This document shows positions 18,380-29,359 of a stretch of 64,000 bases of DNA, one piece after another. Both the position numbers and the translations under genes were made by a program. Position 1 is the stretch's first letter. The number at the start of each line of letters is the position of its first letter. The notes below the pieces were generated by a model. That model saw nothing but the letters and a program-made list of their open reading frames with translations, was not told where the DNA came from and made no database searches. This DNA is from Ricinus communis (Eukaryota; Streptophyta; Magnoliopsida; Malpighiales; Euphorbiaceae), in contig NC_063257.1 of assembly GCF_019578655.1 (NCBI RefSeq), positions 310,001 to 374,000 of the forward strand, written 5' to 3'.

Positions 18380-20836
18380 CTATTCTGCAGTACCTTCATC
18401 CATTGGGACGTTGAATATTAATGTATTAAGAATGACATCTATCATCGCATGGATTTCCTTGATCAGTGGGTGATTAGTCTCATCTATGGCGAACACATGC
18501 ACCTCGTTATTGACCTCTATCCAGCTATAACCAGGACTCTTCTGTATCCCTTTCTCTTTAATCAATTTTCTGAGATCTGCAACACCTTCTAGATTGCCGC
18601 GACTTGAATAAATGTGTGCTAGAAGTGCATAACTTCCAGAGTTATCCACATCCAGTTCTTGCGAGTTCTTGACTGCATATTCTGCTAATTTTGAGTTGCA
18701 ATGGATCTTGCAAGCCCCAAGCAGAGCTCCCCAAACATCACCATTCGGTGTAAAAGGCATGTCATCAATCAAATTTTTAGCCTGCTCTAGCAATCCAGCC
18801 CGGCCAAGCAGGTCTACCATGCATGTAAAATGTTCATGTGTTGGTAAAATGCCGTAATCTTCAGACATAGACTTGAAGTAATTTTTCCCTTCTGTTACAA
18901 GCCCTGCATAGCTACAACCTGATAAAACAGATAAATAGCTTATATGATCAGGAATATATTCCATCTCTAACATATTTTTGAAAACCTCTATTGCAACTCT
19001 TCCATGACCATTCTGAGCATATCCAGCTATCATTGAATTCCAAGACACCAGATTTTTCATACTTACTAAATCAAAAGCTTTACGTGCTTCTTCAATTTGT
19101 CCACATCTTGAATACATGGTAACCAAACTATTAGCAACTGATACATCAGATCCAAATCCTAATTTTTCAGCTTGAGCAACAATTTGGTTTCCAAGTTTTA
19201 ACATTGCTAAGTCAGCACAAGCACTGATTGAAGTTGCAAAAGTGATGTCATCTGGCGCAATGCGTTCCCTTTGCATCCGCACATACAATTTGAGACCCCA
19301 TTCCTGAAATCCATGTTGAATATACATACTGATCATGGAGTTCCATGTTATAACATTTCGCTCAGGCATTTTATTGAAACAAGCCTGTGCTTTTCTAAAA
19401 TAACCTGCTTGAGAGAATGCAGTGATCATAGATGTCCAGGATATTATATTTCTAACTGGCATCATTTTAAACACACAATCTGCCTTCTGAGTATCACCGC
19501 ATTTTGAGTACATTGTGATAAGAGCATTCCCCACAGTAACAATGGAACCCATCCCAGTCTTGGTTGTAAGTGCGTGAAGTTGTCTGCCAGTAAAATTAAA
19601 GTTTGGATGTGAACAAACCTTAAGAACTGTTGCAAAAGTAAACTCATCCAACGCCACAAGTACCTCTCTCATTTTGTTAAATAGTAGCAATGCTTCTTCT
19701 TTAAGTCCACACCGGGCAACTCCGTTAATCAAAGAAGTCCATGAAACTGCATTATGCTCTGTTAGACTGTTAAATACCCGTCTAGCGAACTTTAAATGTC
19801 CACACTTTGCATACATATAAACCAGACCGTTACCTACATAATCATCAAGAATGATTTCCTTTCGGATAATCCGAGCATGCAAATGGGCACCCCATTCTAG
19901 ATCATGAATGCTGGTACATGCACTAAGAACGCAAGCAAATGTCATGGAATTGGGTCTAAAACCTTGAGTCCACATCTCAATAAACATACTAAGAGTTGGA
20001 ACTCCAAAACCATGTCGAGACAATATCGAAATTATTGTGCTCCAAGAAACACTGTCACGTTCTGGAATTCGGTTGAACAAGTCAAGAGCCTTTCCAACCC
20101 CATAAGAATTAGAATAACAATAAAGCATACTATTGAAACAAAACAAACTCGGTTGTCGGATCCCCAAAAACACTCGATCGGCGTAGGTAAACGCACCACA
20201 CTTAATATACATACCCATAACCGAAGTTTCAATCGATTTGTCACTTCCAAAATCAAATTTCTCAAAAAGCCCATGTAACTGAATAGCCAATTTGAAACAA
20301 CCAAGAGCACCACAAGCTTTCATGGCACAAGAAAAAGACAGCAAGTTAACAATACATGTAAAATTCCGAATCATCAAAACAAACACCTTCACAACCTCCT
20401 CATACTTTCCATTTCGAAAATAACCCGACATCATAGAGTTCCAAGAAACAGAGTCTCTTTCAGGCATTTCATCGAACACCTTCTTGGCTTTGTCTATTTG
20501 TTCCGCCTTACTTAATCCAGTAATCATTGTATTATAGCTAAAAACATTGCGAAAGGTCATGTCAGCAAAAACCCGGCAAGCGTCATGGGTTAAGTGACAA
20601 TTAAGGTACATATTCAAGAGGTGGTTGTGAAGGAAAATGGAAATGTATAATCCTGTAGAGATGAGTTGGGCATGAAGTTTTCGAGCGATGGGCATTGAGG
20701 AACAATGCCCCATTGCTTCGTACAACTTTCGGGAGAGTTGCATGTAAGAATATTGTTGATTCTGTTGACTGGAGAAGGAACGGATGATATATTGATGAGG
20801 CTTTATTAATTGTCGCCATGAGAGCTTGCTGATCAT
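18380..20836 (-). CDS. pentatricopeptide repeat protein, PLS class with E/E+ domain, 818 aa
   Basis: Intronless, ATG 20836 to TAG 18380. The N-terminus (MISKLSWRQLIKPHQYIIR-SFSS) is basic and amphipathic, typical of mitochondrial targeting. It is followed by many PPR units of P, L and S lengths, recognisable by repeated NVFSYNTMITGL, RDSVSWNSMMSGY, VGNGLVYMYAKCGH, NAVSWTSLING, SNSLVTMYSRCG-like phrases. The C-terminus has the E motif (GDVWGALLGACKIH) and an E+ stretch (GYSWIEVNNEVHVF) and stops without a DYW cytidine deaminase. Such proteins bind organellar RNA one repeat per base and usually specify C-to-U editing sites, recruiting a separate deaminase. The exact ortholog is not assigned. 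Length is normal and no frameshift is present. Confidence 0.92.
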   Translation of the reverse strand: MISKLSWRQLIKPHQYIIRSFSSQQNQQYSYMQLSRKLYEAMGHCSSMPIARKLHAQLISTGLYISIFLHNHLLNMYLNCHLTHDACRVFADMTFRNVFSYNTMITGLSKAEQIDKAKKVFDEMPERDSVSWNSMMSGYFRNGKYEEVVKVFVLMIRNFTCIVNLLSFSCAMKACGALGCFKLAIQLHGLFEKFDFGSDKSIETSVMGMYIKCGAFTYADRVFLGIRQPSLFCFNSMLYCYSNSYGVGKALDLFNRIPERDSVSWSTIISILSRHGFGVPTLSMFIEMWTQGFRPNSMTFACVLSACTSIHDLEWGAHLHARIIRKEIILDDYVGNGLVYMYAKCGHLKFARRVFNSLTEHNAVSWTSLINGVARCGLKEEALLLFNKMREVLVALDEFTFATVLKVCSHPNFNFTGRQLHALTTKTGMGSIVTVGNALITMYSKCGDTQKADCVFKMMPVRNIISWTSMITAFSQAGYFRKAQACFNKMPERNVITWNSMISMYIQHGFQEWGLKLYVRMQRERIAPDDITFATSISACADLAMLKLGNQIVAQAEKLGFGSDVSVANSLVTMYSRCGQIEEARKAFDLVSMKNLVSWNSMIAGYAQNGHGRVAIEVFKNMLEMEYIPDHISYLSVLSGCSYAGLVTEGKNYFKSMSEDYGILPTHEHFTCMVDLLGRAGLLEQAKNLIDDMPFTPNGDVWGALLGACKIHCNSKLAEYAVKNSQELDVDNSGSYALLAHIYSSRGNLEGVADLRKLIKEKGIQKSPGYSWIEVNNEVHVFAIDETNHPLIKEIHAMIDVILNTLIFNVPMDEGTAE

Positions 20837-23800
20837 CCGAGAGAGTGCAAATTTTCATTTGCTGCGCCAAAATTTAATAACAGCGGGAAAATAGGGGGCT
20901 GTAATTCTATTTAAGGAGTAAACGACGTCATTTGCTCTTGAGTGATAGTATATATTGTCAAAAATAGAACTAGCACTCAGTTCAGATGCCAAAGCTGGAA
21001 ATACATTGGCAAATGAAACAGGAATTGCAACTTGAATATACAGAACCTCTGGGTATGAATTAACATGTTAGATTGTGAAATATATGGTTTTGTTCTAGTA
21101 AGATCTATAAGAAAAACGCGTGTTTATGCTCCAGCACCTGATGTGGGTAATACATCATTAAAAGTTTCTTCTGTACCATCCTCTTTTTTTGGACCTTAAA
21201 GAAATCGTGAGAAAAGTAGCATTAAGTAGTCGTCACAACTTCCTCTTTCTTCTTCTTGGTTTATTTTATTCTATTATTGCTTTTAATGCAGCAATTCTGC
21301 CAGAGAACTTTCACTGATGGCTGGAATATGCAACGCTCCACTCATACAACATTTTGCAGAAAGGCTTTCAGGATCAGCAACTACATATCAGGAGTTTTGA
21401 TCAACAATAATCAATATTCTGAGAATTAAAGTACGAAGCTCATAGATGCATATACTCAGGTCCAAGTTTTATATTGCTGTGCAACGGGAAGGCTTTGCTT
21501 CTGCCTGGATATGTTTTCTTTTATATTTGCCTTGTCTTTTCGTAATATCTTTCCCCTATAGCATTTATTCAGTGCTGTCGTACCCTTGTCAACCAATTTA
21601 TGGAGTCTGAATTAGAACTTTTTCTCTTTGCTTTTTTCCTGCCTGTCAACCAATTGCTGGCTTAGCTGTGACGTAGGGACTGAACCTAAACTTTTTACAG
21701 GCTAGGCCGATGTGGAGTATTTACAGTATAGGGTACCAAATTATATAAGTGAAGAGAATACTTCAACATATACATGTCTAATCCTAGTTAGCGTCCTCTC
21801 GCAATTGATGGAAAATCGATCAGAAAGTCCTTGGTCATCGCATGGAGAAGTTGATATTGCTAATCTGCTATCTGCAGGTTATTTTGCGGTAAATCAAAGC
21901 ATTATTCGTCAGGATCCTACCATGTTTGATGGGCTGGACCCATTTTAAATCATACACAAACAGAGAAATTTTAGAAGGTGAGGTTGCATATTTTGCTATG
22001 ACATGTTTCTGAAGTAGATAATTTTAAGGATGGCGCACGCTGACATATACTTTGAGGGTTCTAGGCTCCTAATAAGCAATGAACTTGGAGATGAAATCTG
22101 GAAGAAAGAAAGGAAAAAAAAAGAACTTTTCTTTTGAGAAATGGAGGAATTTCATTAAGAAACAAAAGCCAAAAACGGCTATACATCAAGAGAGGCCAGT
22201 TCCTGAATACAACGGGGAAGATCTTCAATGCAAGTAAAATCCAGATTCACATGGGAAACATAATGAGCTAAAAGCATCAGCTACTTTGTTGGCAAATGTA
22301 TGCAAATCTTTTTGAAATATCATGAAGATATAAGCAATTTTTTGTTTTAAAAAAAAATGAATATTCATTAATTAATAAAAATTAATAAATAGAGTTTGAT
22401 ATAAAAAATAAAAATAAATATTAAACTTCAAAAAAAATATATATAAAGAAATCTGCTTTTAACAATTATCAATCGCATTGAACGCTATATTAGTGGCACT
22501 AATCCGTACATCGATTTCATAGATGTCTTTTAACGATACTGATTGTTTGTAATGTAAAATTTAATTTTTTTTTTTTATCAATTTTATAAGAGAGAATTTA
22601 ACACTCTGATAACGGAAAATCATAAAATTTATATAAAATGAAGATTCAAAACTCTCATAATAAATTATCATAAAACTCTTAAAAGTGAGAAAAGTAAAAT
22701 ATGGAGAGTAGTTATAAATATTTGATTTATGAAGGTTTTGATATGAAATCACTAGTCTTAACATTCTTAAAGTGGGGCACCATATTCTTTATCTGCAGGA
22801 TTGGGTTGATGTATTTCTGTATTTATTGTTGACAATTGTGAGTAATAAGAAAGAATTGATAGGAGAGTAATGTGGGTACATAATTTCTGTAACCAACGAT
22901 ATCACTGTACGTAGACAGTTGTTCATAATTTTCGCCAACGCAGGAGTGTCAATATGATGCATTGCGTTTTGCATTATGGAATTTGGCAATTCAAAGACAA
23001 AATGACAAACTTATATTTGGAATTGGACCGACGCATATGCAAATAAGATTATTTTTAGGTGAGTGGCCACATATCTATCTCCAAATTATTGCAGCACTTG
23101 AATTCTAACCAAATTGGACTAACTTGATCCCATCTTGCAATTATACAAAATGGGCAAAAGTTGTTTTCTTTTATTAAGCCAAAATAATTTTTCAATTGAA
23201 TATAGTGTGGGAAGTGATTATGTTTTTAATACAATATCCATACATAAATTCCAATGTACCAACAAATTAAATAGTATGAAAAACAATAAGAAAGGGAGAA
23301 ATAGAGGGTATACACATTATATTAATTTTCATAATCCTTAAATAATATTGTCCATTGTAAATAATTAATTAAAAATTATAAATATGACCGGAGCAAAATA
23401 ATTGCTCGACACTTTAATTAAATAAAAATGGAGAAATCATGGCACCTAACTTTAATAAAGCTGTGGTTGTAATCAAGATTGGAGGTTTCCTTGTTTTCTT
23501 TTCTCCTCATTTCCTTCATTTATTTGCAAGTCCCATGTTTTGCAGAATCTTTTGTCCAAGAATCAAAACTAAGTAATAATCAAATTTGTTTTTAATTGAT
23601 AGCATCTTAACATTTTACCCGATCAGTAAGGAACCCTTTTTTTTTTTTTTGGGTTTTCCATTCTTGGATTAAAACATAATTATGACTTTTGGCCAAATGG
23701 GTTGGATTGTACATATGACCAACTTTTAATTCCCCAGTAACTAGTACTCTGCTCCAAGTGCTTCTTAACAAATGGGGACCTTTTTCCCATCTTCAAGGAA

Positions 23801-25600
23801 CTAATTATATAGCATTCCGTTTGGGTTGGGGGGAAGGGCATGATGCAATTTCTTTTGTAGCATATAAATATATACACACAGTTTCAATTTGATAGGGAAT
23901 GAAGAGAAATAATCAAAATGCCTTTTCCAAAGCTTAAGGGGTCAAATCAAATTAATAGTAGCATCCACGTCCAGCAGAAGACAAAAAGAAGACATGGCAA
24001 ATGAGAAGAGGCACAGCACAGCACAGCATGATACATATGCTTTCTGGGTTGAGAGAGATTATATAATTGGAGAAAGAAGCTGCTGCTGAACATGTTTTAT
24101 GATTTCAAAGTATTTTCACGTAAACAAAACTGACAAAATCCATGTGCCACCAGTCCACCACATTATATTTTAGCAGCAGCAGCTAATAGTCTCATATTCT
24201 TTTCAATTAATGCAATCATCTTTGACCCTCTTTTTGAAAGGTAGATTTTCTTTCGCTTTCTCTCCACATTTGTATTTAATTTTCTCCTTTTAAATGCATT
24301 CATTAGTTTCGGTGCCGAAAATTCTGAAATCCCTCCTCAAATTGGGTTTTCATATTCATATGCTATAGCATTACTATTACTATTACTGTTACTATTACTA
24401 TTATGTATGTTCAGACACAAACCAAACTTTCATATGATTTAAGCATTCATTCGCATATTTATATACCAACAAACAATGTGATTTCCACAGTTAGCTGGAC
24501 TTGGTTCCTCACGTGACTCTATAATCCCCTTGTGCCATCCAAACTTTAAAACAAGTTTACACTTCTTTTTTTACTCAGTAATATTCTGTTTATTTACTCT
24601 CATTTAATTTTTTATTTTCTTATAATAAAATTCTTAATGCTGTTTACACTTTAATGCTAAATCATTCAACATTACTAATATTGTATAATGCATCACTGAA
24701 ATACAGTTCAATTTCAAAATAAAAAATAGAATTATCATTGATAACTTTGACAGCTAAGTAACTATTTTGGACTTAAAAGCACATTATATAAACTTATATG
24801 GGCAAAAATATGAAACCACTTTAGCGGCAACGATCCAGTTTCATCAATGATTGAAGGTAGATTTTTATGCTTTCCGGAAAAAAAAAAAAAAAAAAAGCAC
24901 TGCGCAGTGTGCTCTTGCACAAGCATATAATTGATTGAAAAGATATACTTGCACAGTACGCCGGCATGCAACTAGATATTATTAAAGCAGCCAGACCAAA
25001 TATTAAAATTATTAAAAAAGAAAACAACAATATCTATCCTCCATTGCTTTGGTTGGTCAATTTGGAAGCCATAGATTAACAGTAGTAGGTTCCGCACTTC
25101 TTAAAAAAGAAATCTTTTTAAGTAATTCATTAGTTTTTCTGAAACAATTTATTGTGCTCTCGTTGTCATTCATTTTCTTCTTTTAATTTAATACTTTACA
25201 CTACAGTAGCTGTATTGGACCCAGTTGTAAGTCGGAACATATGATGGTTTTTCTGGGTTTTCTTTATTTGGGTAAATGGATTCATTTTTGAACAATGGGT
25301 AAATGAATTCTTGTGAATTAAGAATCTGGGTTATTAATAACTCAGAAAAAGAATCTAGGTTATTAAGAGAGAGATGTTTTAACTCAGTGACGTGAGTGAG
25401 TGTTTGACGGGTGTGGAGTTGCTGTTGAAGGGTTGTTGGGGCTGGAAAAAGAAAAGAAAAGGATTTTATCAATCTCAGTTTCAGGCATCAAAACTGCTTT
25501 CATTGTTTCTTTGCCAGATTAAAACCCAATTGTTGTCACTCGTATCCACTCAAAAGATTCTTCAACTAGGCGCCAGTTCAACACCCACTTCTTAATTCAT
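20837..25600. other. long non-genic interval (about 4.8 kb)
   Basis: 20837-21000 is PPR upstream sequence. 21712-21948 holds an open frame of unknown meaning (see findings). 22120-22335 is a LINE 3' remnant. 22340-25100 is AT-rich with a poly(A) run near 24880 and (ATT/ACT)n runs near 24370. No other gene seen. The right end merges into the transporter promoter. Confidence 0.55.
22120..22335 (-). mobile_element. LINE 3'-end remnant (RNase H-like C-terminus)
   Basis: The minus strand reads QKDLHTFANKVADAF and, after a one-step frame slip, LAHYVSHVNLDF and EDLPRCIQELASLDV before a stop. The A-N-x-V-A-D-x-L-A pattern is the typical end of the RNase H-like domain of plant L1-type elements and related domesticated sequences. 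A short AT-rich 3' tail follows toward 22120. It is 5'-truncated, frameshifted and not functional. Confidence 0.6.
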
Positions 25601-25670
25601 TACTTCCTTTCTTTTTTATACAAAGACCAAATCTTCGTAGTGCCATGAGGCTGTATTCATAACGGTCACT

Positions 25671-25694
25671 TCTCTCTCTCTCTCTCTCTCTCTC
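25671..25694. repeat. (TC)12 microsatellite in transporter promoter/5' UTR
   Basis: Twelve perfect TC units about 430 bp upstream of the transporter ATG. Pyrimidine tracts of this kind are common in plant core promoters and 5' UTRs. Confidence 0.95.
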
Positions 25695-26121
25695 CCAAAA
25701 ACTCTAGCCTTGTTCCTCTATTAGATATCTGCCTTTAGTTCAGTATCCGTGTCAAGCCTCATCTCACCTTTCTTTTAGGCTATAGATAGGTGAGCAATCT
25801 AAAGAGATCTCCTTGCCGTGGTTTCTTCTTTTTGCCAATGTTGATTGGCTATATTCTTCCTATTTGAGTAAGTTTATTATTCGATGGCTTGTTTTTAAAT
25901 TTAGCCACTTTATTGATTAGATACTGTTTTGAATGATAGGATATACTGGAATAGGTTAATTCTAGTAAGATAATTTTCCTGTGTTGTTTTAGAGCTCTAA
26001 GGGGTTTACTGATGAGTGCAACAGATCTAATAATATGCTATGAATGGAGCATATTAATTATCTCGCTCTTTTTTCGTTGCAGGTTAGTGCAACATTAGGA
26101 GTTTGATTCGCTGATCAAAAG

Positions 26122-29100
26122 ATGAAAGGAGCTGTACTTGTGGCTATTACTGCTTGCATTGGCAGCTTCTTGCAAGGATGGGATAATGCTACTATTGCTG
26201 GTACTTCTTTCTTAGACATTTAATCTTCAAGGACCAAGAGATGTTTGAAATAAAACTGATAAATCTGAAAGTTCAATTGTGTATCTTTTTTTGTCCAATG
26301 AACTTCTGAAATTTTTCATATTAGTAATGAAATTTACCTTCTGCCTACTTCTCTCTATTATTATATTTTGTTTGGAGTGCTTCTATAGTGCAGAATATTA
26401 AGTCTCAGCTGTTAAAATTAGTGACTGGATGCATTCCTGCAATTTTCTTTCTGTGTTTTCAGGAGCTATTGTTTACATCAAGAAAGACCTCAATTTGCAA
26501 ACAACAGTGGAAGGTCTAGTTGTGGCCATGTCGCTTATTGGAGCCACTACAATCACAACGTGCTCAGGAGCAATATCAGATTGGCTTGGTCGGCGTCCAA
26601 TGCTAATAATTTCATCAACACTTTACTTTGTCAGTGGTTTAATAATGTTGTGGTCTCCAGATGTCTATGTCCTATGCATAGCAAGGCTATTAGATGGATT
26701 TGCAATTGGGTTAGCTGTTACCCTCGTTCCAGTGTATATATCTGAGACTGCCCCGTCAGAAATAAGGGGGATGTTAAATACACTTCCTCAGTTTACTGGT
26801 TCAGGCGGCATGTTTCTGTCATACTGTATGGTTTTTGGGATGTCATTGACATCCTCGCCTAGTTGGAGGTTGATGCTTGGGGTTCTTTCAATACCTTCCC
26901 TAATATATTTTGCATTGACCATATTTTATTTGCCTGAATCCCCTCGATGGCTTGTGAGCAAAGGGAAGATGCTCGAGGCAAAACGGGTTCTGCAGAGATT
27001 GCGTGGAAGGGAAGACGTTTCAGGTTAATTTCACTCGTATTCCTTCCTCTGCTCTTTTTGTCCATTGTTCTTTCTAGGAAAATGGTTTCGAAATTTGCAT
27101 ACAAGATATAACTGATTACATTGTCTCTGATACGTTTAGCAGATGATCCAGGGAATATACTAATGGATGTTGATTTGTGCATGATTATATCAATTGAATC
27201 CTTAAAACAAGAGTTTCCATTTTCTGATCACATTATCACAATGAGTTATTTCCCTGGGAACAGATGTGTGGAGTACCCTGGCTGCTAGGTCAGCTTGAGA
27301 TTTTATTAGGCATGTTAAACTTAAAATCTTGCATAACTTAAAATTAGTAGTTGATATTGTGATTTGTAGTCATGTTTACAGCTAATATTTTTGTTAACTC
27401 TGCAAAACCTAATTGGTCTAATGGCCTGCTTATCAATATGTTCTTTATCAAGTGGATGTTTCTAAAGCTTCTATGATTTGCAGGTGAGATGGCCTTGCTG
27501 GTTGAAGGTCTTGGTATTGGGGGTGAAACATCCATAGAAGAGTATATAATAGGCCCGGGAGATGAACTTCGTGACGATCACGAACCCACTGCTGAGAAAG
27601 ATAAAATCAAATTATATGGACCCGAAGCAGGTCTTTCCTGGGTCGCTAAACCTGTGACTGGACAAAGTTCTCTTGCTCTTGTATCTCGGCATGGAAGCAT
27701 GGTGAACAAAAGTGTGCCACTTATGGATCCTCTTGTGACTCTTTTTGGCAGTGTTCATGAGAAGCTTCCTGAAACAGGAAGCATGCGAAGCATGCTTTTC
27801 CCTAATTTTGGTAGCATGTTTAGTACAGCAGAGCCTCATGCTAAGCATGAACACTGGGATGAAGAGAGCCTACAGAGGGAAGGTGAGGGCTACACATCAG
27901 AAGCTGCAGGGGAAGACTCAGATGATAATTTACATAGTCCATTGATCTCACGTCAGACAACAAGCATGGAAAAGGATATGCCTCCCCCTCCTTCCCATGG
28001 CAGCATTCTGAGCATGAGACGCCATAGCAGTCTCATGCAAGGAACTGGTGAGGCAGTGAGTAGTACAGGCATTGGTGGTGGTTGGCAGTTGGCTTGGAAA
28101 TGGTCTGAGAGAGAAGGTGAAGATGGAAAGAAGGAAGGAGGATTTAAAAGGGTGTATTTGCACCAGGAAGGTGCCCCTGGATCTCGTCGAGGTTCTCTTG
28201 TTTCACTTCCGGGCGGTGATGTTCCTGCAGAAGGTGAGTATGTGCAGGCTGCTGCTCTGGTAAGTCAGCCTGCTCTTTATTCCAAGGAGCTTCTGGATCA
28301 GCATCCAGTTGGACCTGCAATGGTTCACCCAGCTGAAACTGCTAAGAAGGGGCCAATTTGGGCTGCTTTACTTGATCCAGGAGTTAAGCGTGCATTAATT
28401 GTTGGGATTGGGATTCAAATTCTTCAGCAGGTATTGCATTACATTCATCAACTTTTTTTCTTCTGCATCTGCTTTCCGTTAATTGAATTGAAATTAGCAA
28501 CAGGAATATTCTGATCAACATAATGGATCTGCGGAATAGTGGTTAATGAAGCTTCTTGCCATACTTTCTTGCAGTTTTCCGGTATAGGTGGTATCCTCTA
28601 CTACACTCCTCAAATTCTTGAAGAGGCAGGTGTTGAAGTCCTTCTTGCAAACCTTGGCATTGGTACAGAGTCTGCATCATTCCTTATCAGTGCATTCACA
28701 ACATTCCTGATGCTTCCTTGTATAGCTGTAGGCATGAGGCTAATGGATGTCTCAGGCAGAAGGTTATCTCCTTTTCTACATTAAGTATTGCATCATCCAT
28801 AGTTCTAATCAGGAAGGCCTTCTGCATTTCTACCACCTCGTCTGATAAGAAGCTCTTTTACGTCGTTCCATTTGGAAAAGTTGTGTTACTTAACGAATTC
28901 TTCTTTTCATGCAGGGCGCTGCTACTGACCACAATCCCTGTGCTTATAGGTTCGCTTGTCATCCTAATCATTGGTGAATCTATAGACTTGGGCACAGTTG
29001 CCAATGCAGCAGTTTCAACCGCCTGTGTTGTCATCTATTTCTGTTGTTTTGTTACGGCTTATGGACCGATTCCAAATATCCTATGCTCTGAGATCTTCCC

Positions 29101-29359
29101 CACAAGAGTTCGTGGTCTCTGCATTGCAATCTGTGCCTTAGTTTACTGGATAGCAGATATCATTGTTACCTACACACTGCCTGTAATGCTAACTTCAATT
29201 GGCCTGGAGGGAATCTTTATCATTTTTGCTGTCATGTGTGCCATCTCTTGGGTCTTCGTCTTCTTGAAGGTTCCAGAAACCAAAGGCATGCCCCTTGAAG
29301 TCATTACAGAGTTCTTTGCTGTTGGTGCAAGACAAGCTGATGCTGCCAAGAACGAGTAA
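26122..29359 (+). CDS. TMT2: tonoplast monosaccharide transporter 2-type (MSSP2), 739 aa
   Basis: Five coding exons: 26122-26200, 26463-27023, 27484-28430, 28575-28762, 28915-29359, all GT-AG and in frame to TAA 29359. A probable 5' UTR intron is 25790-26082. This is a major facilitator superfamily sugar carrier of the vacuolar membrane, an H+/hexose (sucrose) antiporter. The first half has TM1-6 with GRRPM, PVYISETAP-EIRG and PESPRWLVSKG. A long hydrophilic loop (about residues 215-510), the family hallmark, carries IGGGWQLAWKW, GGFKRVYLHQEG and a Ser-rich phosphorylation-type region. The second half ends PETKGMPLEVITEFF and AAKNE. N-terminal MKGAVLVAI recalls TMT1, but loop and C-terminus match TMT2. 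Odd point: the TM7 motif usually FSGINGVLYY reads FSGIGGILYY (residue 534, codon 28587-28589), losing the Asn that contacts sugar in related carriers. Confidence 0.93.
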
